Of a stretch of 64,000 bases of DNA, positions 45,253 through 57,432 are shown one piece after another (position 1 is the stretch's first letter; the number at the start of each line of letters is the position of its first letter). A program made the translations under genes and the position numbers. A model generated the notes under the pieces. The model did not search any database. It was given only the letters and a program-made list of their open reading frames with translations, and was not told the origin of the DNA. Location of the stretch: the NCBI GenBank assembly GCA_016647705.1, contig CM028335.1:23600905-23664904 (forward strand), read 5' to 3'. The stretch is from Eucommia ulmoides (Eukaryota > Streptophyta > Magnoliopsida > Garryales > Eucommiaceae).

Positions 45253-46626
45253 TGATAGGTATAATTTACCTATCTATTTCTGAACAGAACTTATTACTTT
45301 TCGAGTACATTTATTACATTTTAATACATTTTTATGTATTTTTTGTATAAGTCCGGTGTGTGGGGTGAAAAGGCATGAAAAAGGATCATAAACAATCAAA
45401 TAGGATCAAGAACGGTGGAAAAATAAGTATAGAAGCAAAATTCTAAAAAGCAGCCCACCGCCGTGGCGATCAATATGCAAAGAGGGCCTAAAACTGCTGG
45501 AAGCCCACTGCCAAGGCGGTGAAACAACAACAAGGTTCTTGATCCCACCGCCAAGTCCACCGCCTAGGCCGTGACTTAACCGACATACCCACCGCCGTGG
45601 CGGTCACTCTACACAGCTATTAGATATTTGTTTTAAATATTTTGCTCCCTATTTAAGCCTCTCTCCTATCTCATTTTCTAACCCCCGGCCATAGGAGACC
45701 TCTTAGGGTTCCTAATATTTTGAAAGTGTTTTGGAGTGTACTCAACCAATTCTGAAGGAGAAGAACACGTTGCAAAGAAGGAGAAGCGATCGTTGGACAG
45801 TTTTAGTGGCAAATCTTCGAACTACAACTAAGTTCTTCCATTTCTCCCTTTATTTTTTTAACTTCGGTAGACTGTTGAGCATGTTTAGCTCGGTTTTCAT
45901 TGTATAAATGGTTATGGCCATAAGTTAAATAGATTTTGTCTAGGGATTAATATATTTTATGAAATCATTGTTTGTTTGAGTTGTGTTTCGTTAATGGTTG
46001 TTCTTCGCTATTTCGATTGTGTTTACCGTTATTCTTTGATATTATGCTTGTTTAGATAATTAGAGAATACGGGGTTTGACACTCGGGAGAGGTAACCTTG
46101 AATTCGGACTAGAGTAAACACAATGCGATGATCTAATAACCCGGCAGAGAGTTAGAAAGTGTGCAATCAATGATGTTGGGACAAGACTCATGTGACCTAG
46201 AGTCGTTAAGACATTGAGGGGGACTTCTTCGTTGATATGAAGTCATATATTCACTCGTCTTACACTCGAGAGAGGTGATGAGTGAGTTTACAATACAAAG
46301 ATTGTCAAATAGATTTGAACGCCGTTATTGTAAACTAAACGAGACCAAACACATTTTTGTAAACGAAGTTAATCCCTAGGCAATCTTTTCTCTAAAACAT
46401 CTCAATATAATATTAGTATAGTTAGATTAATTAATTTAGTATTAGTATTAATCAATTATAAATTTCATTTTTATCGCCTAAATAAAATTAGATTATGACA
46501 ATCGCAGTACTCGATAATAATCTCAACCAATCCATGTGGATACGACAACCCTTACTCCTTCCCATCTATACTAAAACTTGATCCGTACACTTGCGGTGAA
46601 AGTGGCGATATAATACTCTGCCACCA
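45253..46626 (+). repeat. 5' LTR of gag-only element copy 2
   Basis: Starts TGATAGGTATAATTTACC, ends CTCTGCCACCA. Palindromic CCACCGCC...GGCGGT motifs at 45450-45605, then CTCCCTATTTAAGCC (about 45645) as the likely TATA region. Confidence 0.9.
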
Positions 46627-46632
46627 AGTTTT

Positions 46633-46651
46633 TGGTACCATTGTCGGGGAT
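46633..46651 (+). other. Primer-binding site, tRNA-Asp type (copy 2)
   Basis: TGGTACCATTGTCGGGGAT, with three transitions from the Athila/Tat consensus TGGCGCCGTTGCCGGGGAT. Confidence 0.85.
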
Positions 46652-46783
46652 TGTGTTTTAAATTATTGTCGATATTATGAGTAAATGACCCGATTTTAAT
46701 TTAGGCATTTTTTTTTTGTATAATTTTTCTTTGTATTTTTTTTTCCTGAAGGATGCTTGAAGATATTAGATTGACAGGTACTT

Positions 46784-47746
46784 TTGCATTTCTTTCAATG
46801 GGATTTCGAGCCATTTTATAGTACTGGGGATCGATACAAGGAATTGCTATTCCGCTATCCAAATCACAGTTTCCTAAGGGAATATCAACTACTGATTTTT
46901 CTCGACGGGTTAGAGGCCGCAACCAGATTGTGGGTTGAAAGAGAAAACGGTACCATCTCTTTCGACCAATTATCCGCGAATGAAGCCTATCAGTTGTTGG
47001 AAGATATGGCCAAGTTCAATTTTCAGTATTGGAATTATTCACCAAGTTATCAAAGTTTGGGGGATAGTTTCAACCTTTCGGCACCATGGATTGACACACC
47101 GAGGAAATATGTTGAGTCTTCCCCCACCCTGGAAGAAATATTCGCCGATTTTATTGGGGAAACTCAAGCATTTTGTACGAAAATGAATGACCGAATCAAT
47201 GAGCATGAGGTTCGTCTTGACATAATTGAGACAACCTATGCCGAAATCAATGCAACTGTAACGTCTCTTCAGATGCAAATCAGTCAGCCAATTTGCTTAA
47301 TTGAGGTCGAGTCAGAAACAGTGGCATTGAGAGATGAACAAGCCCCATCCGAATGCGAAATCCACCAGGAGGAACTGGACACGAGTGGAAGGAGCTTGGG
47401 AGATTTCAAATATGATTATCCGATTTAGCTGGAAACCCAAGACTAGATCAACGATTGTGATTTTTCACCATTAGAGATCCAAATTGTGATTCCACCACTC
47501 ATCTCAGACGCTCAGATTTATGAGGATCCGATATGGCTCACTTATCATTCGCCGCCATTAGCAACGTTCTTTCATGCCCACCAAGTATATAAGCCGGTGA
47601 GGCATGTTGTTGAAAGATCGAGCCATCCAGAGCAATATCTCACCAAGCTTGAGGGCATAAACAATCAAGACCTGTATGTAGTGTTGTTTGACACTTACTA
47701 CGGACGAAAGCTACTCTTTGACGAGCTATTCTCCGTGTCGGGCTGA
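46784..47746 (+). pseudogene. Partial gag ORF, copy 2 (two in-frame stops)
   Basis: One frame from 46784 to 47746 is interrupted only by TAG at 47426-47428 and TAG at 47444-47446. It aligns along its whole length with the gag of copy 1, including the half gag domain ('DRYKELLFRYPNH', 'AYQLLEDMAKF'), the 'QYWNYSPSYQSLGDSF' segment, the heptad-like middle and the C-terminal 'NNQDLYVVLFDTYYGRK'. The domain begins at the same truncated point as in copy 1. No zinc knuckle or protease follows. Confidence 0.8.
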
Positions 47747-49319
47747 GGACATTAAACCACGCGCTTCTTGGGAGGCAACCCAAAGTTAAAAATAAATTAA
47801 ATCCGTCGCAGCCAACTTGATTCGAAGGCAAGATTCTATCGCCTCCCAGGTACATATTCTAAACCCCCATCTTCATTATCATGTTATATCCTGTCATTGG
47901 GATCGCTGATGGGTCATTTTGGGCACTCTTTGTTTTAAGTTCGGAAGTGATGTGTAGTATTTTTAGTATTGGTAGTTTATGTTGTTTTGTTTTTATTGTA
48001 TGCATGTTTGTTTAGGTTAGTTGTTTTTATGTGTTGAGTTTTGATTTCATCAGGGCCATTACTCGATGATGAGTCTGTCCCCTGGTTGTTTATTAAGGTT
48101 GAGCTTAAAGATCATTCATGTGTGTTCTGTGTGCTTAACGTATCGTTTTAGTAAAAGTTATTGTAGATCCTAAATGCACGAGCACGTAAACTCAATATAA
48201 AACTGTCCATTCGATTTGAAAATGATTATCCGTTAGCCAAGTTCATGACAATAGGGATTTTAGAACTTGATGTGGGAGAAATTTGAGTCAAAATCCTAGA
48301 AGAGGTAGTTCGGGAGATATGATTTAGGCATTCGTTTTTATCGCTTGAGCCTTTGAAGCGTACCTGGTTAAATGTTTATCCCTCGTTACCTTATCGAAGC
48401 CTAACAACTGTTTCAATTATGAACACTTAAACAAATACCCTGGTCGATTAAACCTTCTCCAAACCTATATCGCCTAGCCGAAGGCACAATTTGAGTGATT
48501 CAAGCTAACAGTTGTAAATGGTACTTGAAGTGAGCGGTTAGATTTAGGGCGAACTTTTAATTGGTTCGGTATTCGAGTACTCACTTGTCATTTCTTTTTC
48601 TTTTGTTTTAACCACACCTGTGAAATTCTAATAATTAAATAAGTTTGGGGGTGTGATAAGTTTGAAAAAAAAAAACATATGTAAATATAGTAAAATTTAT
48701 GTTTCTTTTGACAAGTGAGTATGTTGGTCTTAAATGTATTGTTCAGGGTTATTTCAATTTATCATTGGTGTTTTGAGTGTGAGAGTGCCAATCATGTGCC
48801 TCGGGTATCGTCAAGTTAACGACGTTAGTCTGTTTTCTAATTCCGATATACCCTTGGCCATTTGTCCAAAATTGAACCAAGTCCTAATAAGCTTTTTGGA
48901 TTTCTCCGAGACTATATTAGTGGAGAATAGAACCCAGGTCAGGCTTATGAATTTCCTATACCTACAAGGTTTTAGTCATGAACTTTATTGAAGGATAATC
49001 CCATTTGATCAACGGATAGTTGTATATTTGAGTTTTATCACACACACTTTAACAAGATCTAGAATGACGTTTACTACTATCAAATGTTAAAATTATAGAA
49101 CACCACATGGTGTGTTTTATTCTTGAACTTGATAGGATTGGAAACCGATGAGGGAGAAAATTATTTGGCCGGTAGATGATAATTGAAACTTGCACATAAT
49201 TGTTTTTAGTGTTTTTCATATTTTTTTTAGTTTTTCATTTCATAATTAGTTGTTATATTTTCTTGTATTGTGTGGGTGTTTTGCTCGAGGAATAGCAAAC
49301 TTCCTAGTTTGGGGGTATT
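47747..49319 (+). other. Non-coding interior of gag-only element copy 2
   Basis: Collinear with 29365-30908: 'cttgggaggcaaccca' after the gag stop, 'cgcctcccagg', 'gtcaagttaacgacgtta' near 48815, and 'agtttgggggtattt' before the LTR. No shared ORF; a short + frame at 48734-48991 is not conserved in copy 1. Confidence 0.7.
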
Positions 49320-50658
49320 TGATAGGTGTGATTTACCTATCTATTTTTGAACCGAACTTGTTAGTTTTCGAGTACGTTTATTACGTTTTAATACATTGTT
49401 ATGTATTTTTTGTATAAATCAGGTGTGTGGGGTGAAAAAACATAAAAACATATCATAAATGATCAAATCGGATCAAGAACGGTGGGTAAACAAGCATAGA
49501 GGCAAAATTATGAAAAACAGCCTACCGCCGCAACGCCCAGACCACCGCCGAGGTGGTGAAACAACAACATGGTCCCTAATCCCACTACCACCACCTAGGC
49601 CGTGACTTAACCGACATACCCACCGTTGCAGCAGTCACTCTGCATAGCTGTTAGATTTTTTTTTTTTAGATATTTTGCTTCCTATTTAAGCCTCTCTCCT
49701 CTCTCATTTTCTAACCCCCTGCCATAGGAGACCCCTTAGGGTTCCTAAAATTTTTAAGAGTGTTTTGGGCTGTGCTCAACCAATTTCAAAGGAGAAGAAC
49801 ACGTTGCAAAGAAGGAGAAGCGATTTTTGGATGGTTTTAGCTGCAAATCTTTGGACTACGGCTAAGTTCTTTCGTTTCTCCCCTTATTTTCTTAACTTCG
49901 ATAGATTATTGAGCATGTTTATATTGGTTTTCATTTTATAAATGGTTATGGCCATAAGCTAAACGGATTTTGTCTAGGGATTAATATATTTTATGAAATC
50001 GTTGTTTGTTTAAGTTGTGTTTCGTTAATGCTTGTTCTTCGTTTTCGATTTTATTTACCATTATTGTTTTATATTATGCTTGTTTAGACAATTGGAGAAT
50101 ACGGGGTTTAACATTCGGGAGAGGTAACCCCGAATTCGTACTTGGGTAAACACAACGCGACGATCTAATAACTCAGGAAGGAGTTAAAATGTGTGAAATC
50201 AATAACGTTGGGGCAAAACTCATGTGACCTAGTGTCGTTAAGACATTGAGGGGGATTTCTTTGTTGATGCGAAGTCACATATTCACTCGTCTTACAATCG
50301 GGAGATGTGGCGAGTGAGTTTACGATACAAAGATTGTTGGATAGATTTGAACGCCGTTATTGTAAACTAAACGAGGCCAAACACGTTTTTGTAAACGAAG
50401 TTAATCCCTAGGCAATCTTTTCTCTAAAAAATCTCAATATAATATTAGTATAGTTAGATTAATTAACTTAGTATTAGTATTAATTATTTACAAACTTCAT
50501 TTTTATCGCCTATATAAAATTACGTTATGACAATCGCAGTACTCGATAATAATCTCAACCAACCCCTGCGGATACAACAACCCTTACTCCTTCTCATCTA
50601 TACTAAAACTTGACTCGTACACTTGCGGTGAAAGTGGTGACGTAATATTCCGCCACCA
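49320..50658 (+). repeat. 3' LTR of gag-only element copy 2
   Basis: Starts TGATAGGTGTGATTTACC, ends TTCCGCCACCA; 1339 bp. Palindrome remnants at 49515-49635, TATA-like CCTATTTAAGCC near 49681. Confidence 0.9.
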
Positions 50659-50961
50659 ATGGCATTATAGTTATCATTCATCACATCGGCACCAATGCTG
50701 AGCTTGAAGTCCCTAAAATTTTTGCTTGCCTTCCGGTTGTTCAGGGCCTCTTGCTCAACCCGGGAAATGGCCTCTCTCTTCTCTTCCTTAGCGGTAGCCA
50801 GCCGGTCCATCATCCCAGTAAGGTCGTTCTTCATTTTGCTGGACAGGGTGCTTAGCTGCCCCTTCTCCTCGGTTAGCCTCTCGACTTGGACCTTTATCTT
50901 CTGATCGTCGGCGCTCAACTCACGCATATTTTCATGAAGATCATTTAGGTTATTCACCGCT

Positions 50962-53119
50962 GTTGATCCTAAGATTTTGATGAACAATTAAAGGTTGATG
51001 TTTTTGGTGGAACTAACGATTTGATTAAGTGTTTCAATTTATTAATTCCAAATAATAAAGATATGATGATAAATATGATGAAAGATTAAGAGGTTGACGA
51101 ATTTTGAAGAACCTAGGAAAAATAACTCAGATTTAAATTTTAACTCTTAATATCCCAATTAGGATCACACATAACAAAAAAAAGATTTTTTTAATAATTT
51201 TTATAAATATGTCTATTTTTAATAGGATCCTAATTAGCTAAATTATTTGCTCCTATGTGTTATTGAAAAAGAAATATTTATAATTGAGTAAAATTGAATT
51301 TAAGTATTTAGTGGAGCTAATCAAGAAAAAAAATTGGTTAAAGGGGCGAAAACGTTAATAAGAATGAATTTAAAATGAGTTTAGAAAAGTGATCCAGTAT
51401 CTGTAAGTCGACAGGTAAGTCGACCGGACAAAGAAGAAAAACTCTCTGTATCTTTCAGTTGACAGATAGGTTGACCTATACTTGAGAATAAACTCTTTGT
51501 ATCTGTAAGTCGACAGAGCGATCGACCGGTGAAGACAAATGAAACTCTCTAAATCTCTAAGTCGACAGGTAGGTCGACCGATAGGCACATAATCTTTGGC
51601 TTAGATACATCCTAAATCATGCGGTCGACTGCTGATCTTGGTCGGTCGACTGGTGTGTCTGTTTCATGATATTGTGGAATTTCGAATTTCAATCTGAAAG
51701 TAGCCGTTTTTTTGTTGCGATTTATGAGAGATTTTAGGAATTTTATGATATTTAAGATATGCTGCACATATTATGTTATCCCTATTGATTTGGTTCATTA
51801 AGTTTGAATATATCTTAATTTGGTACATATAATTGTTTCTATTCTATTTAATTGTGATTGAAAAATATTTGGAGGACTTAATTGAGAGATTTAAATGTTA
51901 TAATTAAGCGAATTGAATCAGAATGAAGTCGTAATGATATAAGGGATCTAAAAGAGCAATTAAGTGTCATGGTAAATGGGAACTAGCCGTTAGAGAGCTT
52001 TTTTAATCTCATTTATAAATACCTGCGTTTTTCATATCATTAAGTGAGATCAAGAGAGATTAAGAGATCAAGAGAGATCACATTGAGCTTTTCTAAGATA
52101 AATCATACTGAGTTTTTGTGAGAGCTTTTCTAAGAGATATTTTTTAGAATCATTTGCTGATAATCATTGTTGCTATCGAATCTGAAGTAACATTGCTCTA
52201 ATTATTTTTTCGGTGGATTTTAGGTGAGATCTTTCTAAATTACTTTCTATATTGTATTGCTTGATTAATTTTTGGAATTTGATCTTTACAAATTGTATTC
52301 TGATTTTTTATTGAAAAAAATATTTTATAAACAATTTCTTAAATCTGATTACGTGCTCAATTACATGCTACCCATTTTTGTTTAAAATCAGATTTTGAGT
52401 ATCTCACATTTCTATCACTAGTTTTGGGATATTAATTGAGTTTTAATTTATCTAGGGTAGTAGAAGCTCCGAGTGAGAAAGATTACTTGTCAATTTTTAT
52501 TGGTAAGTTGAGTGGTGAATTAAATACTGTTGGGTGTATTTAATTAGAGGGTAGCTGGTTTCAGCCTCTTCCTGTAAAGAGATTGAGATAGTGATTCTTC
52601 CTGAATTAAATTATTTTGTGTGAATTTTGTAACGGTTTAATCCTTACCGGGTAAAAAGATATTTGGAGTGTTTGTGAGATTTTGATTCTTTTGCCTTTGT
52701 GTTAAAAAGAATTAGGTTATTCTTGTGCCTATAAAAAGTAGACGTTATTCCTTAGCCTATGAAATAAAATTTGTGAAGGTTGATTTTGAGCCTGTAAAAA
52801 AAACTTTATGAGGGTTTGGTTCCTACCTTTAAAGGAATCTTGAGTTTAGTGGGTGAGACTCTCCATGGGGCTCGGAGGACTGGATTAACCAAGAGTAGCT
52901 TGGTGAACCAGTATAAATTTCTGGTGTGCTACAATCTTTACTTTATTTGATTTTGCTGATTGGTGTGCAGCTAGTTGATTTTATATTTCCACTATGATAT
53001 AAAGATAATAATTAATTTAGGATTAAAATTAATTATTTGAGTTATTAAAATATTTTCTCTCTGATATTTTTTAATTACCTAATTCATCCCCCTCTCTTGG
53101 GTATTCCACTGGGCCAACA
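50962..53119 (+). repeat. Solo LTR, SIRE-like Copia family
   Basis: Starts TGTTGATCCTAAGATTTTGA, ends GGGCCAACA; 2158 bp. Perfect target duplication ACCGC (50957-50961, 53120-53124) lies inside the coding sequence of the antisense Tat ORF, whose frame closes when the LTR is removed. The palindrome cluster (51400-51660) uses GTCGAC-centred variants. The most complete SIRE-type terminus in the window. Confidence 0.95.
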
Positions 53120-54012
53120 ACCGCATTGAAGTTTTTCTCGATGAAGACCTTCCTCTCCTTGTTGGCCTGATTTAGACGAAGACCTACCTTGGCTATCTTG
53201 AAGGGGTTCTGCATTCAAGGAAAAGAAAAATTGTTATTATGAAAGTGAAAAAATCTCCAAGGTAGGAATATATACCGAGGTGATAACTTACCGCCAGAGC
53301 ATCCTTGTACAGCTCGGTGATCAAATTTACGTCTATCTTGGAAGTGATCTTCTGGCGATCAGCGGGAAGGGTGATCTTGTGGATGAAGCTCGAGAAAAGC
53401 TCGGGAGTGTCAATGATGTGTTGACTGAGCTTCAGGCTGATGTCAATCATAGAGAAGGATCTGCTATTCTCTTTGGGTTGCAATTGGTTGTCCTTCTTAC
53501 TCCACTTCGACCTTGGCTCAGGCTCAGCCTCCGTCACTTTCATCTTTCCTTTATCCCTCTTCTCAGTAGGGGCCGGGTTGTCCCTATCCATCGGGATGGG
53601 AGATATTATCAGGGCAGGGGTCAGCTCCTCAGGCGTTGGCCCCTACAAGGTACGATGGGGTGTAGTCCGAGCGGGGGTGGGTTCCCCTCCTGAGCCCCCT
53701 CCCCAGGTTGAGCTCCCTACTAGGAGTTGGCAACCTCGATAGCCTCCTTGGCCTGCCTTTCCTTGACGATCCTTTTCAAGGCAGCCCAGTTTATAACTGT
53801 AGAAAAGCAACCCGGTCAAATAGTGAGAAAATAATTTTGAAGTAATTTGAAAGGACTGATAAGGGGGGGAGAGCTTATTATTCGTGAATTCTTCATCAAA
53901 AATAGGCTCAGGCAGGTGAGGATCACTCCAATAATACAAGTCGTATAAAGTCAACTTGATCAGCTACTTGACATGGGTAAAGATCGTCCTGAGAACTTGG
54001 TATTTATCCTTA

Positions 54013-54674
54013 AAGTATATGGAGGTGAAATGTAATTTTTCAAGTCAAAATTTGGAGGTCAAGCGTAATTTTTTAAACTAACATCATCCTAATGAAATGG
54101 CCACTTAGAATAACAGATACAAATTAGAGGGGTTGATTACAAAAAAATAAATTGGAGGGCCACATAAAAAAAAAAAAAAAAAAGAAAAAAAAAGGTTACT
54201 AGTAGGAGGACCAAAACTATAATTTGTTATTTTTTAATAATTCAATTTGGATTAAATTAATGATATAATTAGATTGAATAATTTAACTGGTCTTTGTTAT
54301 GATATCATGGGTGGTGTGACTAGTACTTGTTGGGCTCGATTGTTTAACTATTATTAGTTTCAATTCATGATTATTTAAGTATTTATTTTGAAATTTCAGC
54401 AATTTTCACCAACAGTATTTTTGGTTGTTTTCATCTTTTATTTACATATTTTTATATTTTGATTGATTTGTGGGAAAAGGTTCACCAAATTGGCTAAGGC
54501 ATATGCTTTTTTTAATCTAATACATGATAGACTCCGCGGGGTGGGGGTGGGGGTAGGGGAGGAAATATGATCCTCCGGGAATTTGATAACATTTTAATTC
54601 ATATGGAGATTATTGGGTTAACGTGTGTTAATCTCGCAAAAAGTAGGATAATAGTAGAAGGTCGTGGCCGTAAA
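54013..54674. other. Unassigned AT-rich DNA with a G-quadruplex motif
   Basis: No gene. It contains 'ggaggtcaagcgtaatttt' type repeat-like words and an A-rich tract (54163-54195). Confidence 0.5.
54538..54559 (+). other. Canonical G-quadruplex motif
   Basis: Four G-runs of 4, 5, 5 and 4 guanines with loops of 1, 1 and 2 bases. This is the strongest such motif in the window apart from the 16 G run at 1750. Confidence 0.8.
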
Positions 54675-55024
54675 TCTATTATATAAAATATGACGACTTT
54701 TTGGCTGACTAAGACAAACTTATGACTAGGACAAAAAAAATATGACTAGGACAAACAGAGTGCAGACTAGGCATCGATTGTAGCATGAATTAGGCATTAA
54801 TGTTATTTTAGGTAACCATTTATCCAATTTTCTCTAATTAAATTCCTAATTAATTAATTAATCCTTTAATTAGGTAACCATTTATCCAAAGCAACACTAA
54901 GTGAGGCCCCCCACATAATGAGCCTAGGCATAAACGACTTCCTCGAGAACTACTGCACCCTCCCCTCTCATCTCTCTCTCATTTCTCCCTCAATCAAAAC
55001 CATCAACAACATGGTCTCCCTTCT

Positions 55025-55300
55025 CTCTCACTCGATCTATCTATGGAACCTTCTCTATCACTTGATCTATCTATGGAATTAGGGCTCAATTTGGGGAATC
55101 GTTATGGAACCTTCTCTCTCAATCGATCTATCTATGGAATTAGGGATCAATTTGGAAAATCGTTGGAATGTCGTTTCTTCCATTGTGGCCGCTGACTCCC
55201 TCAATCAAAACCCTCAACAACACGCTCTCCCTTCTCTCTCACTCGATCTATCTATGGAATTAGGGCTCAATTTGGGGAATCGTTAGAATGGTATAACCGA
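55025..55300 (+). repeat. Tandem repeat encoding a repeated LDLSMELG peptide
   Basis: Four copies of 'cgatctatctatggaa' (about 55033, 55063, 55119, 55242), three followed by 'ttagggctcaatttgggg'-type sequence. The 60-codon frame 55104-55286 reads SLSIDLSMELGINL and SLSLDLSMELGLNL 45 residues apart. The second contains an LxLxL pattern like EAR repression motifs. The block is partly repeated in inverse orientation at 55349-55391, so it can fold back. Whether it was ever translated is unknown. Confidence 0.55.
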
Positions 55301-55429
55301 GAGATATGGGAATCGGTTGGAATGGAAACCCTTTGCCCCTCTCCTTCAGTTATGCCATTCCAATCGAGCCCTAATTCCCCAAATTTTGATTCCTACTTCC
55401 ATAATCCCCTAAATATCTTCATCTCCCCT

Positions 55430-55566
55430 GAATCTCTCTATATATAGCCCTCACAACCATCGCAAGTGACACACAACTATACCTCCACCGTCGTCTTCCT
55501 CTACTGCTGCACAAAGCTGAATCACGGTTCAGCTATCGAGCAAATCACTTCCGCAGTCGCACAAAG
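55430..55566 (+). promoter_or_regulatory. Core promoter and untranslated first exon with splice donor
   Basis: TATA box CTCTATATATAGCCCTCAC (55435-55453) is followed by a C/T-rich leader with no ATG. The leader ends in ACAAAG/GTGAGT at 55566, a strong plant 5' splice site. The following 'tctgttttaatgaatc' T-rich DNA looks like an intron. This has the form of a captured plant gene promoter with a 5' UTR intron inside the Helitron; the gene it came from is not identified. Confidence 0.5.
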
Positions 55567-57432
55567 GTGAGTCACCATCAGTTACTGTTTCATGTTCTCA
55601 ATTTTTGTTCGTTTCTGTTTTAATGAATCTATATAATCGTTCTCTGTTTCATTATTTTTTGGGTGCAATTTTTTTGTTGTGTCTTTTAGTTTCATTGTTT
55701 CTGTTGTGTACTTGCTTCTATTTATTCATTAAAATCATTCTCTGTTTTTTGTAATGATATTCTGTAATGATATTCATTAACCCGTGGATATTCATTAAAA
55801 TCGTTCTCTGTTTCAATATGAGTTTATGTTTTGATTTCCTTGATTTGCTTTATAATTGTTGTAGCACATAGTTCTACTTGGGAAGCCTTTCATGATTTTC
55901 AGGATTTTATCTGTGCGTAGAGGAAAAATCTCATCATCCAATTTGCTTGAGCCTTCTTCAATTGCGCTTCAATGTAATTGGATGAAATTTCTAGATGAGT
56001 AGAAGATTGTTATCCAATTACAACACAAAACATTGCTTTTTAATTCCAATTGGGCCATGTCTTAGTTAAACTTGGCTGGATTTGGCTTCTCTTTGGTTGG
56101 ATCTGGCCCGATCTGTGTTCGATTCGAGCTTGAAATTTTCGAGTGATTCAACCTTCCAAATGGAGATTCATTTGGTAGAAAAGGAAATTAATCAACCTTG
56201 GTTGGATAGGTTAATCATTGAGCATAGAATGAAGGTCTCTATTTTTCTAAACCCCATTGATATGCATTATGCATACATCTATTTGTATTTTTATATTTTT
56301 TGTTCCAAAGGCTAGGGCTGTTTGATTTTCAGAATCTAGATTGGGTATTTGGTATTTTTTGTCGTAATTTTGTGGTTATGGAGGTACATTCCTCTTGATA
56401 AGAGAAATTAATCCCACTTTTTCTCTACATTGGTTGGTTCAATTTTTGTTCTTTATATTGGTCATGTTTATCGGTTATTATTTTGTTTTCATCCAACCAG
56501 GATACCTAGAAATGACTTTGTCCATAATTTGTTTTATAAATCTAATATTCCCTAGTTCTTTTTTTTTTTTTTTTTTTTTTTTGCATTTTCTATTTAATTT
56601 TGTCACTTTCATTTTTTTGATGGGGATCACACACACTATCTGTCTAAGCTTTGGTCTCAGTAGGGTTTGCCTCAAGAGCATAGAATGTATGCACCCGTAT
56701 TCTTACTTTTTATTCTACGTTTTGGTTATGTAGCTGATAAAACATTTTTTCCCCTCTGTGACCTTGTATTCTTTTAGTATTTTTTTCCCCGTGATTCATC
56801 TTAGATAATTTTGTACCAAACGTCAAGTGAAAATTAAACAAAATGCAAAGGCAAAACAAATTTGTTTGTTTGTTAACAACTGAGAACTTTGTGCATTTTT
56901 TGAACTTTTTATTGTATAGATGTTGATTCATGTCATAAGAAATAATTGATTTCTTAGTAATAAGATTGGATTGGGATCATAAATAGAGTAGGTATAATTG
57001 ATGGTTCAAAAAATTGTTGATAACCATTTATTTAATTATTGTTTTTTATTTTTATTTTTATTTGTTACTCTCACTTTTGATATGATTAGTTAATGTCTCT
57101 TCTAAACTGATTTTAGTATTATTTTTTTCGGTTTTAGACAAATGAGGTGAAAAACTAAAAGTTACTTCCATTCTTTTGCAACCATTAGGTTTGTGATTGT
57201 ACTTTTCAAATGTTCATACCTAATTAGCTCATTCTGATCTACAAGCCACCACATTTATATTTTTCTAATTAGTTTATTAATTATTTTATTCTTTCTTGAG
57301 TTTGACCCTCGGCAATTGTGTGACATTTGTGAAAATTTATGCTTCTAATTTTGTCTCTATGTACCTAATTTTATGGGATTAGGAAAAACGAAGTTAGCTA
57401 ATTTTAGTTTGTGTTTATGTTTTTAGGCGAAA
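55567..57432 (+). other. Intron-like, T-rich interior of the candidate Helitron
   Basis: No recognised protein. A 77-codon + frame at 56082-56315 ('LARSVFDSSLKFSSDSTFQM', 'NQPWLDRLIIEHRMKVSIFL') could be a captured exon but has no known match. Poly(T) of 27 or more at about 56558-56582. Confidence 0.35.

Larger units (their letters stand above)
45253..50658 (+). mobile_element. Gag-only Athila-like LTR element, copy 2
   Basis: LTRs at 45253-46626 and 49320-50658; 5406 bp. Target duplication GTGGC/ATGGC (45248-45252, 50659-50663; first base differs). The antisense ORF reads through the empty site ('NDNYNA' joined to 'TIYSFQRLYP'), which proves the insertion. Organisation matches copy 1: tRNA-Asp PBS, partial gag, non-coding interior, no pol. 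Confidence 0.9.
45073..54012 (-). pseudogene. Antisense extra ORF of the Tat element, split by two insertions
   Basis: Reverse-strand coding lies downstream of, and opposite to, gag-pol. Segments from 5' to 3': about 54012-53870 ('YDLYYWSDPHLPEPIFDEEF'); a Lys/Glu exon near 53780-53730; a Pro/Lys-rich exon ending 53292; a GTAAGT...GCAG intron (53291-53209); an exon from 53208. That exon continues in frame across the SIRE solo LTR (53119-50962), then across the gag-only element (50658-45253), to a stop at 45073-45075. The middle is a long coiled coil. At least four stops or shifts are present. Extra ORFs, some antisense, are known in Tat elements (for example Grande gene23). Nuclear or gag-like roles have been proposed; none is shown here. 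Confidence 0.75.

Noticed and set aside
53280-53742. Two overlapping + ORFs in the antisense Tat ORF region
   Set aside because: The minus strand has the spliced coiled-coil frame with continuity across insertions; the + frames are shadows.
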